64,000 nucleotides of DNA from an uncultured Marvinbryantia sp. (GCA_947630735.1 CANRIR010000006.1:1-64000); one strand, 5' to 3'. Shown: positions 1 through 10,885, numbered from the stretch's first letter. Notes: a model not told the origin generated them from the letters alone. Program-made: numbers and translations.

Positions 1-564
1 GAAGCTCTAGCGAATTGCCTGGTAAATGCAGATTTTTATGTGCCGAGAGGCGTTGTGATTAAAAAGGAGCAGGATTCCATTATAATGGAAAATCCGGGGT
101 ATGTCAGAACCGGGAAACGACAGATGCTGAAAGGCGGGATTTCTGATCCAAGGAATAAGGCACTGATGAAAATGTTTAACCTGATCGGAATTGGCGAGAG
201 AGCGGGGAGCGGTGTGCCGGATATTTTCGCTGTCTGGGAGCAGGAAGGCTGGAAGGAACCGGAGGTTGAGGAACAGTATGGACCGGATCGGACAATATTG
301 ACTTTATCGCTACAAAAAAAAGTAGCGATAAGCAGCGATAAAGTAGCGATAAGTGTTGATGGAACATTTACCGAGCATGAGGAAAAAATAATAGAATACT
401 TGAACGAGAAAAAAGAGATATCGAATTCTGGGGCAAGAGAAGTGACGGGCTTGTCAGCAGCAGGAGTGAGGAAAGTGCTGAAGAAGATGGTAGAAAAAGA
501 AATTTTATCCGAGTCTGGGAAAAACAGAAACAGAAAATATTTTCTTAAGCAACAATCAAAATAA
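1..564 (+). CDS. ATP-binding transcriptional regulator-like protein, C-terminal part (AlbA_2 / HATPase_c_4 family)
   Basis: Partial gene: the reading frame is open from base 1, so the N-terminus lies outside the window. The first visible residues (EALANCLVNADFY, then PRGVVIKK) match the HATPase_c_4 domain found at the C-terminus of divergent AAA-4/AlbA_2 proteins, often annotated as RecG-like or putative DNA-binding proteins. The GIGERAGSGVPDIF segment fits the same domain. A short repeated KVAIS linker follows, then a winged-helix-like tail of about 60 residues (EEKIIEYLNEKKEIS..REVTGLS). The family is known for ATP-binding putative regulators common in accessory DNA; the target here is unknown. 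It is AT-rich relative to the core genes downstream. Family confidence is good, function is not established. Confidence 0.75.
   Translation, partial: EALANCLVNADFYVPRGVVIKKEQDSIIMENPGYVRTGKRQMLKGGISDPRNKALMKMFNLIGIGERAGSGVPDIFAVWEQEGWKEPEVEEQYGPDRTILTLSLQKKVAISSDKVAISVDGTFTEHEEKIIEYLNEKKEISNSGAREVTGLSAAGVRKVLKKMVEKEILSESGKNRNRKYFLKQQSK
320..353 (+). repeat. 21-base in-frame tandem repeat in a linker
   Basis: The 13-mer aagtagcgataag occurs at 320-332 and again at 341-353, a period of 21 bases (7 codons). It encodes KVAISSD followed by KVAISVD between the ATP-binding domain and the winged helix. The unit keeps the frame, so copy number could change linker length without breaking the gene. Confidence 0.7.
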
Positions 565-607
565 GTTTGCATTCGATTATTTGTATTTTATTAAGAAAAT
601 ATACGAA

Positions 608-1298
608 ATGGAGAAACTATGGCAAAAAAAAGTATTGCATGATAAATCAGGAAAAAACATTTCATGGCTAGAGGCGACTGTTGAGGCTTTAAAGATAATC
701 GGCCATCCGGCAAGTGTAAAAGAAATATATGAAGTAATGCAGAAAGATGTAATTATAGAAGTGCCCAAGTCTGCAAAGACACCGATTCAAACAATATATC
801 GTGAGATATATAACAATTCGCATGATTCCAAGGTTGGTATAGAAAACGAACATATTTTTTATTTTACAGGGAAGAGAGGCGTTTGTGGATTAGTTGATAA
901 TAAGCTTTCAGGTATTGTTGAAAGTATGAGTGATGATGATGCTGGATTTCCTGAAGGAAAAGCAATTCTTGAAAAGCACTTGCATAGAGAGAGGAATAGT
1001 GATCTCATAAAAAGAGCAAAGAAAAGATTTGAAAAAGATCATAATAATCGTTTGTGAGGCATGTGGATTTGATTTCGGTAAAGTATATGGAGATGTTGGT
1101 AGAAACTTTATAGAAGCTCATCATATGAAACCGGTATCTGAAATGAAAGAAGGAGATAAAACACAAATAGAGGATATGGCAATGCTATGTTCTAATTGCC
1201 ACAGAATGGTTCATAGGATCAGGCCGTGGATATTTGATAAAAATGAATTGAAAAGTATAATAAGAGTTAATTACACAGCAGTTCAGAAAGAAGAATGA
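608..1298 (+). pseudogene. Frameshifted HNH endonuclease with N-terminal HARE-HTH-like domain
   Basis: Two overlapping frames together give one protein. The first (start uncertain: TTG or ATG near 581-608) has a HARE-HTH-like segment (SWLEATVEALKIIGHPASVKEIYEVM), then the FPEGKAILEKHLHRERN segment typical of McrA-like HNH nucleases, and stops at TGA 1055-1057. The second frame resumes with CEACGFDFG, FIEAHHMKPVSEM and MLCSNCHRMVHR, the zinc-binding and catalytic HNH core. Restoring one TG dinucleotide near 1052-1056 would join them as NNRLCEACGFDF, so slippage in a short TG repeat is the simplest cause. A second possible slip is the run of eight A at 624-631: with seven, an ATG at 619 behind ggagaa would enter the same frame. 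Likely inactive unless frameshifting or phase variation occurs; sequencing error is the other explanation. Confidence 0.75.
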
Positions 1299-1302
1299 GA
1301 CT

Positions 1303-1666
1303 ATGAATTTTAAACTACACAGCGAATACCAGCCCACCGGCGACCAGTCGCAGGCCATCGAAAAGCTGGTCATAGGCTTCAAGGAAGGCAACCAGTGCCA
1401 GACTTTGCTGGGCGTGACGGGCTCCGGCAAGACGTTCACAATGGCGAACGTGATCCAGGCATTGACTAAGCCGACTTTGGTACTTGCGCACACGAGCGAG
1501 ACACGTTGCGCGTGTTTTTCTCGTTATCGCGGGCGCGTTTGGTCAGCTCATATAAATATGGCTTCCCTCCCTTTGCTTTTGCGTAAATAAGACGCTCGCG
1601 GCGTAGCTGTACGGAGTTCAAGGAGTTCTTCTTAGAGAACGCGGTGGAGTATTATGGGAGCTACTA
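1303..1666 (+). pseudogene. uvrB': Truncated, disrupted copy of the uvrB 5' end
   Basis: Starts at an ATG 5 bases after the HNH gene and encodes residues matching the first 63 or so residues of the intact UvrB at 5367, including [18 protein letters not shown]. By hand alignment the first 189 bases differ from the intact gene at about 35 positions, so this is not a fresh duplicate. Homology breaks after GCGCAC at 1491, where 94 foreign bases sit, and resumes at 1586 (aataagacgctcgcgg) up to about 1666. The resumed part carries its own lesions, including small deletions and stop codons. It cannot make a working UvrB. It marks a recombination boundary of the accessory island. Confidence 0.85.
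1492..1585. mobile_element. 94-base insertion in the uvrB fragment, led by a hairpin
   Basis: Alignment with the intact uvrB places exactly these bases between GCGCAC and the AACAAGACG equivalent. The insert begins with an imperfect palindrome: 1492-1505 pairs with 1511-1524 around the loop ttgcg (14 positions, one mismatch and two G-T pairs). The rest has no recognised gene. It may be a small non-autonomous palindromic element, or a recombination scar; no second copy was noticed in this window. Bases 1667-1835 after the fragment hold nothing I recognise. Confidence 0.45.
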
Positions 1667-1835
1667 GGGGCGACGGCCTTCGGGTGTGCTATTTCGTGCT
1701 GTTTATACCAGATATTGTGGACTAGATGGATGATTGTGTGGACATAGTAATACTGTATGAATTGAATGAGTTTAGTGACCTTCATGCGCAGAAGGAAGAC
1801 TAATTTATTTTATAAAGATTTGAGGAAGTAATAAA

Positions 1836-2675
1836 ATGCAGAAAAATGAAATAATAGATTTAGGTCGAATAGATAAACATCAAATTACTCGAAAAAGTCA
1901 AAAGCATGTGCCATCTCGTATCCAACCAGATACTTTATTTACGTTCACTACAGAATTAAGATGGCTTTTAAAAAGTCTTCAATATAAAATGCTCTCTCCA
2001 AGATATTGTGAAGAGGATATAAGTTATCTTAAAATCAGCAATATAAAACGCATTGCTTATCCAATGAAATGTTTTTGCGACATTAATCTTCATAAATTGG
2101 CGTATCATATGGAATGGTATGGTGATTATGGGATTGCTTTTGAAAAAAACTGGGGAATGAAAAAGAATATTCAACCGGTTCATTATCTAAATGAGCAAGC
2201 AAATCTTAGAAAGGATATCTCGGAAACATTTAGATCGGTATTGCAAGAAAATGTTGAGAATGAGAGTAAAAGCCATCAGAAATTGAAAAATTATTTATTA
2301 CATGAATTAATGTATTATAAACCATATCAAGGAAAATTTCGAAATAGAAAAACAGGTAAAACTGCAAAGAAATGCTTTGCAGACGAATGTGAATGGAGAT
2401 ATATACCGGATGTCTCTAAAATTGATTTTCCATTTGTTATTGCGGAAGAAGATATTCTAAATGCAGGATTGTTGATTAATTATAGTAATGCAATGGATAG
2501 AAATATTGAGGTATCAATTTCATTTACATATTCTGAAATCAAGTATATTATCTTAAAGACACCTGAAGATCTTCGAGAATTGATACGCGCAATAGACGAC
2601 TGGGGATTAGGAGACGAAAAATATGTACTGTTGTCTAAAGTATTAATTTGGGAACAGTCAAAGGGGGATTTTTAA
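1836..2675 (+). CDS. abiGi: AbiGi family abortive-infection protein (putative antitoxin)
   Basis: 279 residues. The segment FTFTTELRWLLKSL..MLSPRYCEEDISYL, followed by YPMKCFCDINLHKLAYHMEWYGDYGIAF and IQPVHYLNEQANL, matches the AbiGi family as I know it. In Lactococcus AbiG is a two-gene phage-resistance system acting by abortive infection, and AbiGi is treated as the antitoxin partner of AbiGii. Start ATG 1836 lies behind a gaggaag-type ribosome site. The stop TAA (2673-2675) shares its last base with the ATG of the next gene, which indicates translational coupling. Base composition is much more AT-rich than uvrB and uvrA nearby, suggesting transfer. Family call is confident; activity here is inferred. 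Confidence 0.85.
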   Translation: MQKNEIIDLGRIDKHQITRKSQKHVPSRIQPDTLFTFTTELRWLLKSLQYKMLSPRYCEEDISYLKISNIKRIAYPMKCFCDINLHKLAYHMEWYGDYGIAFEKNWGMKKNIQPVHYLNEQANLRKDISETFRSVLQENVENESKSHQKLKNYLLHELMYYKPYQGKFRNRKTGKTAKKCFADECEWRYIPDVSKIDFPFVIAEEDILNAGLLINYSNAMDRNIEVSISFTYSEIKYIILKTPEDLRELIRAIDDWGLGDEKYVLLSKVLIWEQSKGDF

Positions 2676-3907
2676 TGTTTACAAGTTTTGATGATGCATT
2701 TAAGGGAAAACCATTATCTGAGAGAAGAGTTTCTGATGTAATGCTGAATTATTTAAGTAAAGATCTTCCAGAAGGAGTAAAATATATCTCAGATGATCAG
2801 GGTAATCTGATTATAGCGTCAGAAAATAAAAGTATCCAATTTGGAGGCTTTAGATTAATTGTAACAGATGAGATTAAGAAAGTACTTGGTTCAAATTGCA
2901 CCCAAAATGCTGTTATGCAATATGCTTATAATGCTCAAAAAGAAATTGCATTGGAACTCGAAAAAGATGGATTTATAAAAATAAATGGAGAAGACGTAGC
3001 CATAGAAAAAATACACAATAATTTTTTTCGGCCGGTTAAATACACAGATTATAAATGGTATGTAAAACCACAAGATTTTCCGCCGCCATTTGAAGTAACA
3101 GTTTCTTCGGATGAATATACGCGTAAGTTATGTGTTCATAGAATTCCACATGAGAGTTTAAATGTGTATGCATTTGAAACTGAGAAAGAAGTTCCATTGA
3201 AAATCAAATTTTATATGAACACTGAAGATAAAACAGTGCAGATGGCGATATCATTTGATTTAAAATATGCAGTAACTGTAAAGGATATGGTAGAATCGAT
3301 TTTTATTTACAATGCTTTTGTTGATGGAAAAGGAAAATTTCTTGATTCTACAATTAGAGTACCACATTTAAATAGAGATAAAAAATTTAATGAGCAAAGT
3401 GCGGAATTTTGGAAAAAAGTGCTTTTAATAGAGCAAAAATTGCACTTGAAGTTTATTCCTCCGGAAGGAGATGTAGAATTTGCAATTATACTTGAGGTTG
3501 AAAAATTGTATCAGAATTTGATTAAACATCGAGCAATACGGGAAAATCAGATTATTAAATCCATTACTGCAAATTTGAATATGATGGAGGGGAAAACAAT
3601 AGATTCTTCTATTGGGAAGAGTATATATTTTCAATATACGGCAGATTTGGGATTTGATTTGTTTGGTGAGGTATTTTCATTACCAGCCATATTAGGGATA
3701 TTTGACTGCCATATCGCATCTATAGAAAAAAAGAAGAAAAAAACGAAATTGATATTTGCAGATGAAACTGATGGCAAAAAAGCATACACGTCAGTATTAT
3801 GTTTCGCAAATAATGAAGAAATGGAAAATTTCAAAAAAACAGTAACCGAGAATTACATGAAAAAATTATCAGATGCAAAATTGCCGCAAGAATATCTCAA
3901 TATTTAA
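2675..3907 (+). CDS. abiGii: AbiGii family abortive-infection protein (putative toxin)
   Basis: 410 residues, close to the roughly 400 of known AbiGii proteins. The ATG at 2675 overlaps the last base of the abiGi stop and follows aaggggga at a good distance; an upstream in-frame TTG (2648) has no such site. The protein is soluble, with no signal peptide or membrane segment, and has a lysine-rich patch (EKKKKKTK) around two-thirds to three-quarters along. Assignment rests mainly on its coupling to the AbiGi gene and on overall length and position, with weaker recognition of the sequence itself. AbiGii proteins are reported as the toxic half, thought to resemble nucleotidyltransferase-type toxins; I did not identify catalytic residues by eye. 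Confidence 0.75.
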   Translation: MFTSFDDAFKGKPLSERRVSDVMLNYLSKDLPEGVKYISDDQGNLIIASENKSIQFGGFRLIVTDEIKKVLGSNCTQNAVMQYAYNAQKEIALELEKDGFIKINGEDVAIEKIHNNFFRPVKYTDYKWYVKPQDFPPPFEVTVSSDEYTRKLCVHRIPHESLNVYAFETEKEVPLKIKFYMNTEDKTVQMAISFDLKYAVTVKDMVESIFIYNAFVDGKGKFLDSTIRVPHLNRDKKFNEQSAEFWKKVLLIEQKLHLKFIPPEGDVEFAIILEVEKLYQNLIKHRAIRENQIIKSITANLNMMEGKTIDSSIGKSIYFQYTADLGFDLFGEVFSLPAILGIFDCHIASIEKKKKKTKLIFADETDGKKAYTSVLCFANNEEMENFKKTVTENYMKKLSDAKLPQEYLNI

Positions 3908-4257
3908 AGTAAATTTAAGCGAGTTAGAAATCGAGAGTGTTGTTTACATTATTTTGGATTTATTAATATTGCATGAGCTGAGCGAGTTGGATGACTCGTA
4001 CTCATAGAATGAAATGATATGCTAGAGAAAATCAAAAGTTAATAAACAAGAGAAGTAAGAAAGATAAGAAGATGTTATAAAAACGATTTTAACTAAATTC
4101 GTTGAAGCACTCTAAGTAGTCTGCAAATAGAAAAATTAAAGAGAAGAGTAACGGAAATTTGTGCGATGCTGATAAAAATTAAAAAGTGTAGTGAAGATTT
4201 ATTAATTTTTAGCTATACTCAAAGTTAGTTCTAAGGTGCCGGAAAGGAGAGGGCAAC
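3908..4257. other. AT-rich intergenic region, no gene seen
   Basis: 350 bases between the AbiG pair and the DUF3990 cassette. No open frame with a ribosome site, no clear strong terminator after abiGii, and no RNA gene was found. A short inverted repeat (cgagt..actcg) near 3979-3994 is weak. The only usable signal is the possible promoter at 4191-4219. Confidence 0.6.
4191..4219 (+). promoter_or_regulatory. Possible sigma-A promoter for the DUF3990 cassette
   Basis: A good -10 box TATACT (4214-4219) sits 17 bases after a poor -35 match gtgaag (4191-4196), about 38 bases before the first start codon. The -35 is weak, so this is tentative. Confidence 0.35.
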
Positions 4258-4479
4258 ATGACGAGAGCAGATAGAAACTTATTAGATTACATTGTTGTTT
4301 GTATCAGTGAATTTGCAAACCGGTATGAGATGCATATGAGAGATGCGTACGTATATTTAAACTGTTATAAAGGAATTGAGTTTTTAAAAGAATTCTATGA
4401 TGTGGAACATACCCTCTCATTTGAAGACGCATTGGACGATCTGGCTGCAATATGCAGGAAAAACGGAGGTGCGGCTTAG
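4258..4479 (+). CDS. DUF3791-like small protein, first gene of a three-gene cassette
   Basis: 73 residues, ATG 4258 behind a clear ggagagg site. The pattern LLDYIVVCISEFANRYEM, then YLNCYKGIEFLKEFYDVEHTLSFEDAL fits the short helical DUF3791 family, which I know as a frequent neighbour of DUF3990 proteins in Firmicutes. Function is unknown; small size, position and coupling to the next gene suggest an antitoxin or regulator. Its TAG stop (4477-4479) shares a base with the GTG start of the DUF3990 gene. Confidence 0.7.
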   Translation: MTRADRNLLDYIVVCISEFANRYEMHMRDAYVYLNCYKGIEFLKEFYDVEHTLSFEDALDDLAAICRKNGGAA

Positions 4480-5012
4480 TGAGACTTTTTCATGGATCTA
4501 ATATGGAAATCGATAAAGTAGATTTATCAAAATGCATGCCTAATAAAGATTTTGGGTGTGGATTTTATACCACGTTGTTGGAAGAACAGGCATGGAGAAT
4601 GGCACAGCGCAGGGCAAGAATAGATGGCGGGAGCCCAACGGTAACTGTGTATGAAGTACCGGATGATCTGACAGAAAGATCTGACCTGAATTGCCGTATA
4701 TTTGATGATAAACCTACGATTGAATGGGCGATATTCATAAAGAACAATCGAGATAGAAAATTTACGGATTTTAGTAGTATGGAATGTAATCTTGACTGTA
4801 AATATGATGTGGTGATCGGGCCTGTGGCGAATGATACGGTAGGTCTTTTGATCCGGCAGTTTAGCCGTGGTACGATAGACGCAGAGTATCTTAAGAAGGA
4901 GTTTGATTTTGGGAGACTCACAAATCAATATACGTTTCATACTGAGAAGGCTCTGCAATACTTGAAGAAGGCAGGTGTAATGCATGACAAATCAGCAGCA
5001 GGAAATGATTGA
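4479..5012 (+). CDS. DUF3990 protein with ADP-ribosyltransferase-like signature (putative toxin)
   Basis: 177 residues from GTG 4479, chosen because ggaggtg (4464-4470) precedes it and the family begins at this point; an in-frame ATG at 4452 would overlap the previous gene. Hallmarks are LFHGSN (His5), DFGCGFYTT (Tyr30) followed by EQA, then KYDVVIGPVANDTV (108-121) and a C-terminal NQYTFHTEKAL (Gln150, Glu156). The His..Tyr..Glu order resembles the catalytic triad of ADP-ribosyltransferases, and DUF3990 is, to my knowledge, placed in that fold group. Target is unknown. Flanked on both sides by tiny coupled genes, it looks like the active member of a toxin-antitoxin-type cassette. Confidence 0.78.
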   Translation: MRLFHGSNMEIDKVDLSKCMPNKDFGCGFYTTLLEEQAWRMAQRRARIDGGSPTVTVYEVPDDLTERSDLNCRIFDDKPTIEWAIFIKNNRDRKFTDFSSMECNLDCKYDVVIGPVANDTVGLLIRQFSRGTIDAEYLKKEFDFGRLTNQYTFHTEKALQYLKKAGVMHDKSAAGND

Positions 5013-5208
5013 GTACACCACACAGGAAGTGATCGGTTATCTTATGGAAGATAATGGAATTACAATGGAACAGGCCATGGAGCAGTTTTATATGTCAGAT
5101 ACTTTTGAAAAGTTAAGTGATGTGGAGACGGGCCTTTATCTGGATGGATCTGCATATGTATATGAGATGTTGAAAAGAGAGAAGATTCGGCATCAGATCA
5201 TTGTTTGA
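4984..5208 (+). CDS. Small helical protein, third gene of the DUF3990 cassette
   Basis: 74 residues, ATG 4984, overlapping the end of the DUF3990 gene by 29 bases, with an aggtg element just upstream. Sequence is helical and acidic: EMIEYTTQEVIGYLMEDNG, MEQAMEQFYMSDTFEKL, ETGLYLDGSAYVYEMLKREK. It has a loose resemblance to DUF3791 proteins but I cannot assign it firmly. Overlap with the DUF3990 gene argues for coupled expression and a partner role, for example as neutralising protein. Confidence 0.65.
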   Translation: MTNQQQEMIEYTTQEVIGYLMEDNGITMEQAMEQFYMSDTFEKLSDVETGLYLDGSAYVYEMLKREKIRHQIIV

Positions 5209-5254
5209 TTCTCCTGGAATTGAATATACGAGGAGAGAAAGGCTTGGCGAGGGA

Positions 5255-5282
5255 TTCGGCCCCATCAACCCCATCGGCCGAA
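5255..5282. other. Inverted repeat upstream of uvrB
   Basis: ttcggcc (5255-5261) and ggccgaa (5276-5282) are perfect complements around 14 bases. No T-run follows, so it is not a clear terminator. It lies at the change from AT-rich island to GC-rich core DNA. A second weak pair (cagtaa/ttactg) follows at about 5290-5310. Confidence 0.4.
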
Positions 5283-5366
5283 ATTGGGCAGTAACACTCA
5301 AAATTACTGGAATTATATTTTCAAGAAGGATGAAAAGCGCAGAACGTTTTTTAAGAGGAAATTGTT

Positions 5367-7352
5367 ATGGAATTTAAACTACACAGCGAATACCAGCCCA
5401 CCGGCGATCAGCCCCAGGCCATCGAGGCGCTGGTCCGCGGGTTCCGCGAGGGCAACCAGTGCGAGACCTTACTGGGCGTCACGGGGTCGGGCAAGACGTT
5501 CACGATGGCGAACGTCATCCAGCAGCTGAATAAGCCCACCCTGGTCATCGCGCACAACAAGACGCTCGCGGCGCAGCTCTACGGGGAGTTCAAGGAGTTC
5601 TTCCCGGAGAACGCGGTGGAGTATTTTGTGAGCTACTACGATTACTACCAGCCGGAGGCGTATGTGCCCTCGTCGGATACCTACATCGCGAAGGATTCCT
5701 CCATCAACGACGAGATCGACAAGCTGCGCTTGTCGGCCACCTCGGCGCTCGCGGAGCGGAACGACGTGATCATTGTGGCGTCCGTCTCCTGTATCTACGG
5801 GCTGGGCAGCCCGGTGGATTACAAAAATATGGTGGTCTCCCTGCGGCCCGGCATGGAAAGGGACCGGGACGAGGTGGTGCGGAAGCTCATCGACATGCAG
5901 TACGACCGCAGTGACCTGGAGTTTAAGCGCGGCACGTTCCGGGTGCACGGCGATGTGCTGGAGATCTTTCCGGCGGACGCCACGGACACGGCGGTGCGCG
6001 TGGAGTTTTTCGGCGATGAGGTGGACCGCATCACGCAGATCGATTCGCTCACGGGGGAGATCAAGAGCCGCCTGGAGCATATCGCCATTTTCCCGGCCTC
6101 CCACTATGTGGTGCCCATGGAAAAGATCCTGCGGGCGGCCGACGCCATCGAGGCGGAACTGGCCGAGCGGGTGGCCTATTTTAAGAGTGAGGACAAGCTG
6201 ATCGAGGCGCAGCGCATCGCCGAGCGGACCAATTTTGACATTGAGATGCTCAAAGAGACGGGGTTCTGCGCCGGGATCGAGAACTATTCCCGCCATCTGG
6301 CGGGCCTGGGGCCCGGGGTGCCGCCCTACACTCTCATCGATTATTTTCCGGACGATTTTCTGATCATCATAGACGAGTCCCACAAGACCGTCCCCCAGAT
6401 CCGAGCCATGTACGTGGGGGATCAATCGCGCAAGACCACGCTGGTGGATTACGGGTTCCGGCTCCCGTCGGCGAAGGACAACCGGCCGCTGAATTTTGAG
6501 GAATTTGAGAGCAAGATAGACCAGATCATGTTTGTCTCCGCGACGCCCGGCGAATATGAGGAACAGCACGAGCTGCTGCGCGCGGAGCAGATCATCCGGC
6601 CCACGGGGCTGCTGGACCCGAAGGTGGAAGTGCGCCCGGTGGAGGGGCAGATCGACGACCTTGTGGGCGAGGTAAACAAAGAGACGGCCAAAAAGAATAA
6701 GGTGCTGATCACCACGCTTACCAAGCGCATGGCGGAGGATCTGACAGACTATATGCGCGAGGTGGGCATCCGCGTCAGGTATCTGCACTCCGATGTGGAC
6801 ACCCTGGAGCGCACGGAGATCATCCGCGACATGCGCCTGGACGTGTTCGACGTGCTGGTGGGCATCAATCTGCTGCGGGAGGGCCTGGACATCCCGGAGA
6901 TCACGCTGGTGGCGATCCTGGACGCGGACAAAGAAGGCTTTCTGCGCTCCACCACGTCCCTCATCCAGACCATCGGCCGCGCCGCGCGGAACGCGGACGG
7001 CCATGTGATCATGTATGCGGACGTAATGACGGATTCCATGCGGGAGGCCATCGAGGAGACCAACCGCCGCCGCCAGGTGCAGGAGGCCTACAACGAGGCC
7101 CACGGCATCACGCCGCAGACCATACGCAAGTCGGTGCGGGATCTGATCAGCATTTCCAAAGAAGTGGCGAAAGAGGAGAAAAAGCTGGCGGTGGATCCGG
7201 AGTCCATGAGCAAAAAGGAACTGGAGAAGCTGATCGCGGAGGTGCAGAAGCAGATGAAGAAGGCGGCCGCGGAGCTGAATTTCGAGGCGGCTGCAGAGCT
7301 GCGGGACCAGATGATAGAACTGAAGAAGCACCTGAACAGCATCGGGCGGTAA
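5367..7352 (+). CDS. uvrB: Excinuclease ABC subunit UvrB
   Basis: 661 residues, full family length. UvrB is the damage-verifying helicase-like subunit of nucleotide excision repair; it receives DNA from UvrA and recruits UvrC. Visible signs are Walker [11 protein letters not shown] (about residue 39), the beta-hairpin region [20 protein letters not shown], the DEsH-type IIDESHKT, helicase motif [14 protein letters not shown], the [12 protein letters not shown] motif and the C-terminal UVR motif ([13 protein letters not shown]). Start ATG 5367 follows gaggaa. The bases upstream belong to the island, so the native promoter may have been displaced. A broken, diverged 5' copy lies at 1303. Confidence 0.97.
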   Translation: MEFKLHSEYQPTGDQPQAIEALVRGFREGNQCETLLGVTGSGKTFTMANVIQQLNKPTLVIAHNKTLAAQLYGEFKEFFPENAVEYFVSYYDYYQPEAYVPSSDTYIAKDSSINDEIDKLRLSATSALAERNDVIIVASVSCIYGLGSPVDYKNMVVSLRPGMERDRDEVVRKLIDMQYDRSDLEFKRGTFRVHGDVLEIFPADATDTAVRVEFFGDEVDRITQIDSLTGEIKSRLEHIAIFPASHYVVPMEKILRAADAIEAELAERVAYFKSEDKLIEAQRIAERTNFDIEMLKETGFCAGIENYSRHLAGLGPGVPPYTLIDYFPDDFLIIIDESHKTVPQIRAMYVGDQSRKTTLVDYGFRLPSAKDNRPLNFEEFESKIDQIMFVSATPGEYEEQHELLRAEQIIRPTGLLDPKVEVRPVEGQIDDLVGEVNKETAKKNKVLITTLTKRMAEDLTDYMREVGIRVRYLHSDVDTLERTEIIRDMRLDVFDVLVGINLLREGLDIPEITLVAILDADKEGFLRSTTSLIQTIGRAARNADGHVIMYADVMTDSMREAIEETNRRRQVQEAYNEAHGITPQTIRKSVRDLISISKEVAKEEKKLAVDPESMSKKELEKLIAEVQKQMKKAAAELNFEAAAELRDQMIELKKHLNSIGR

Positions 7353-7387
7353 ACAGCATCGAGCGGGCCGGTAAAGAAGGAGAACAC

Positions 7388-7720
7388 ATGATTGATTTTA
7401 TCATATGGGCGCTGATGGGATGCCTGGTTATCGGAAAAGGGATACAATGTCTCCGAAGCGGGGAAACAGTTGGATTTTATAAATATAGAAGATGGCAGAC
7501 CCAAAAGACGTTTGAAGTAACTGATGTGCGGGGGTACAACCTTGCGACAGGAAAGTTATTCTGTGTTTGCGGGGTTCTCTTTGTTTTGCTTGGGATCCCT
7601 CTGCTGGATGAGCAAACTTCTCAGCTTGATCTTATTCCGGTGGTAGGAGTCCTTCCATGGGGAATTCTATGGGAGATCATATATGAACTGGTAATCTGCA
7701 GAAAGTATCAAAAGAAGTAA
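7388..7720 (+). CDS. Small membrane protein of unknown function
   Basis: 110 residues, ATG 7388 behind gaaggagaa. Three likely membrane segments: residues 4-21 (FIIWALMGCLVIGKG), about 53-72 (GKLFCVCGVLFVLLGIPL) and about 80-103. It sits between uvrB and uvrA, 35 bases after uvrB. The layout resembles small SdpI- or DUF-type membrane proteins but I do not recognise the family. Slightly more AT-rich than its neighbours, so it may be a later arrival between the two repair genes. Confidence 0.7.
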   Translation: MIDFIIWALMGCLVIGKGIQCLRSGETVGFYKYRRWQTQKTFEVTDVRGYNLATGKLFCVCGVLFVLLGIPLLDEQTSQLDLIPVVGVLPWGILWEIIYELVICRKYQKK

Positions 7721-7767
7721 GATGTTAAAGTAATAGCAGAAGTGCGGATCAGAAGACAGACGAAGGA

Positions 7768-10638
<2,871 letters not shown>

Positions 10639-10651
10639 AGCAGAACGACGT

Positions 10652-10683
10652 GAAAAGGCTGTGCCGGGTGGCACAGCCTTTTC
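10652..10683 (+). terminator. Rho-independent terminator after uvrA
   Basis: Perfect 14-base stem (10652-10665 with 10670-10683) around a gggt loop, ending in tttt. The A-rich left arm makes it potentially bidirectional. Confidence 0.85.
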
Positions 10684-10717
10684 AGGAAAGAGAAAAAATT
10701 AAATATTTTGAGGGAGT

Positions 10718-10779
10718 ACTTCGCAGCGTGTGGGAGCTGCGAAGTGTGAGTTATGAAATATATTAGCTCTTTGCTAATA
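10718..10779. other. Two consecutive hairpins between uvrA and the MreB-family gene
   Basis: First: acttcgcagc (10718-10727) pairs perfectly with gctgcgaagt (10736-10745), 8-base loop. Second: tattagc (10761-10767) with gctaata (10773-10779), 5-base loop. Neither has a T-run. They occupy an intergenic stretch of about 320 bases (10639-10957) that otherwise holds the uvrA terminator and a promoter. Confidence 0.5.
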
Positions 10780-10856
10780 CAACGTGAGTATAACCTACAA
10801 ATGTGTTTAAATTATGGTATTAATCTAAAGAAATTATGAACTTTCTGAAAAACCAC

Positions 10857-10885
10857 TTTAAAATTTCAATGGTCTGTTTTATACT
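10857..10885 (+). promoter_or_regulatory. Likely sigma-A promoter for the MreB-family gene
   Basis: -35 TTTAAA (10857-10862), 17-base spacer, -10 TATACT (10880-10885). Start codon of the next gene is 73 bases downstream. Confidence 0.5.

Noticed and set aside
1303..1590. The uvrB fragment as a functional short protein
   Set aside because: It ends in foreign sequence from the 94-base insert and keeps only the first Walker motif; better read as a pseudogene.
3908..4257. Possible RNA gene or small gene in the AT-rich gap
   Set aside because: No tRNA-like fold, no ribosome site with an open frame and only weak inverted repeats.
1..5366. A prophage or integrative element with its own integrase
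   Set aside because: No integrase, transposase, replication or phage structural gene is visible in the island.
5469..7331. Long reverse-strand open frame opposite uvrB
   Set aside because: It is the codon-bias shadow of uvrB: no ribosome site, His/Arg/Leu-rich product, no family features.
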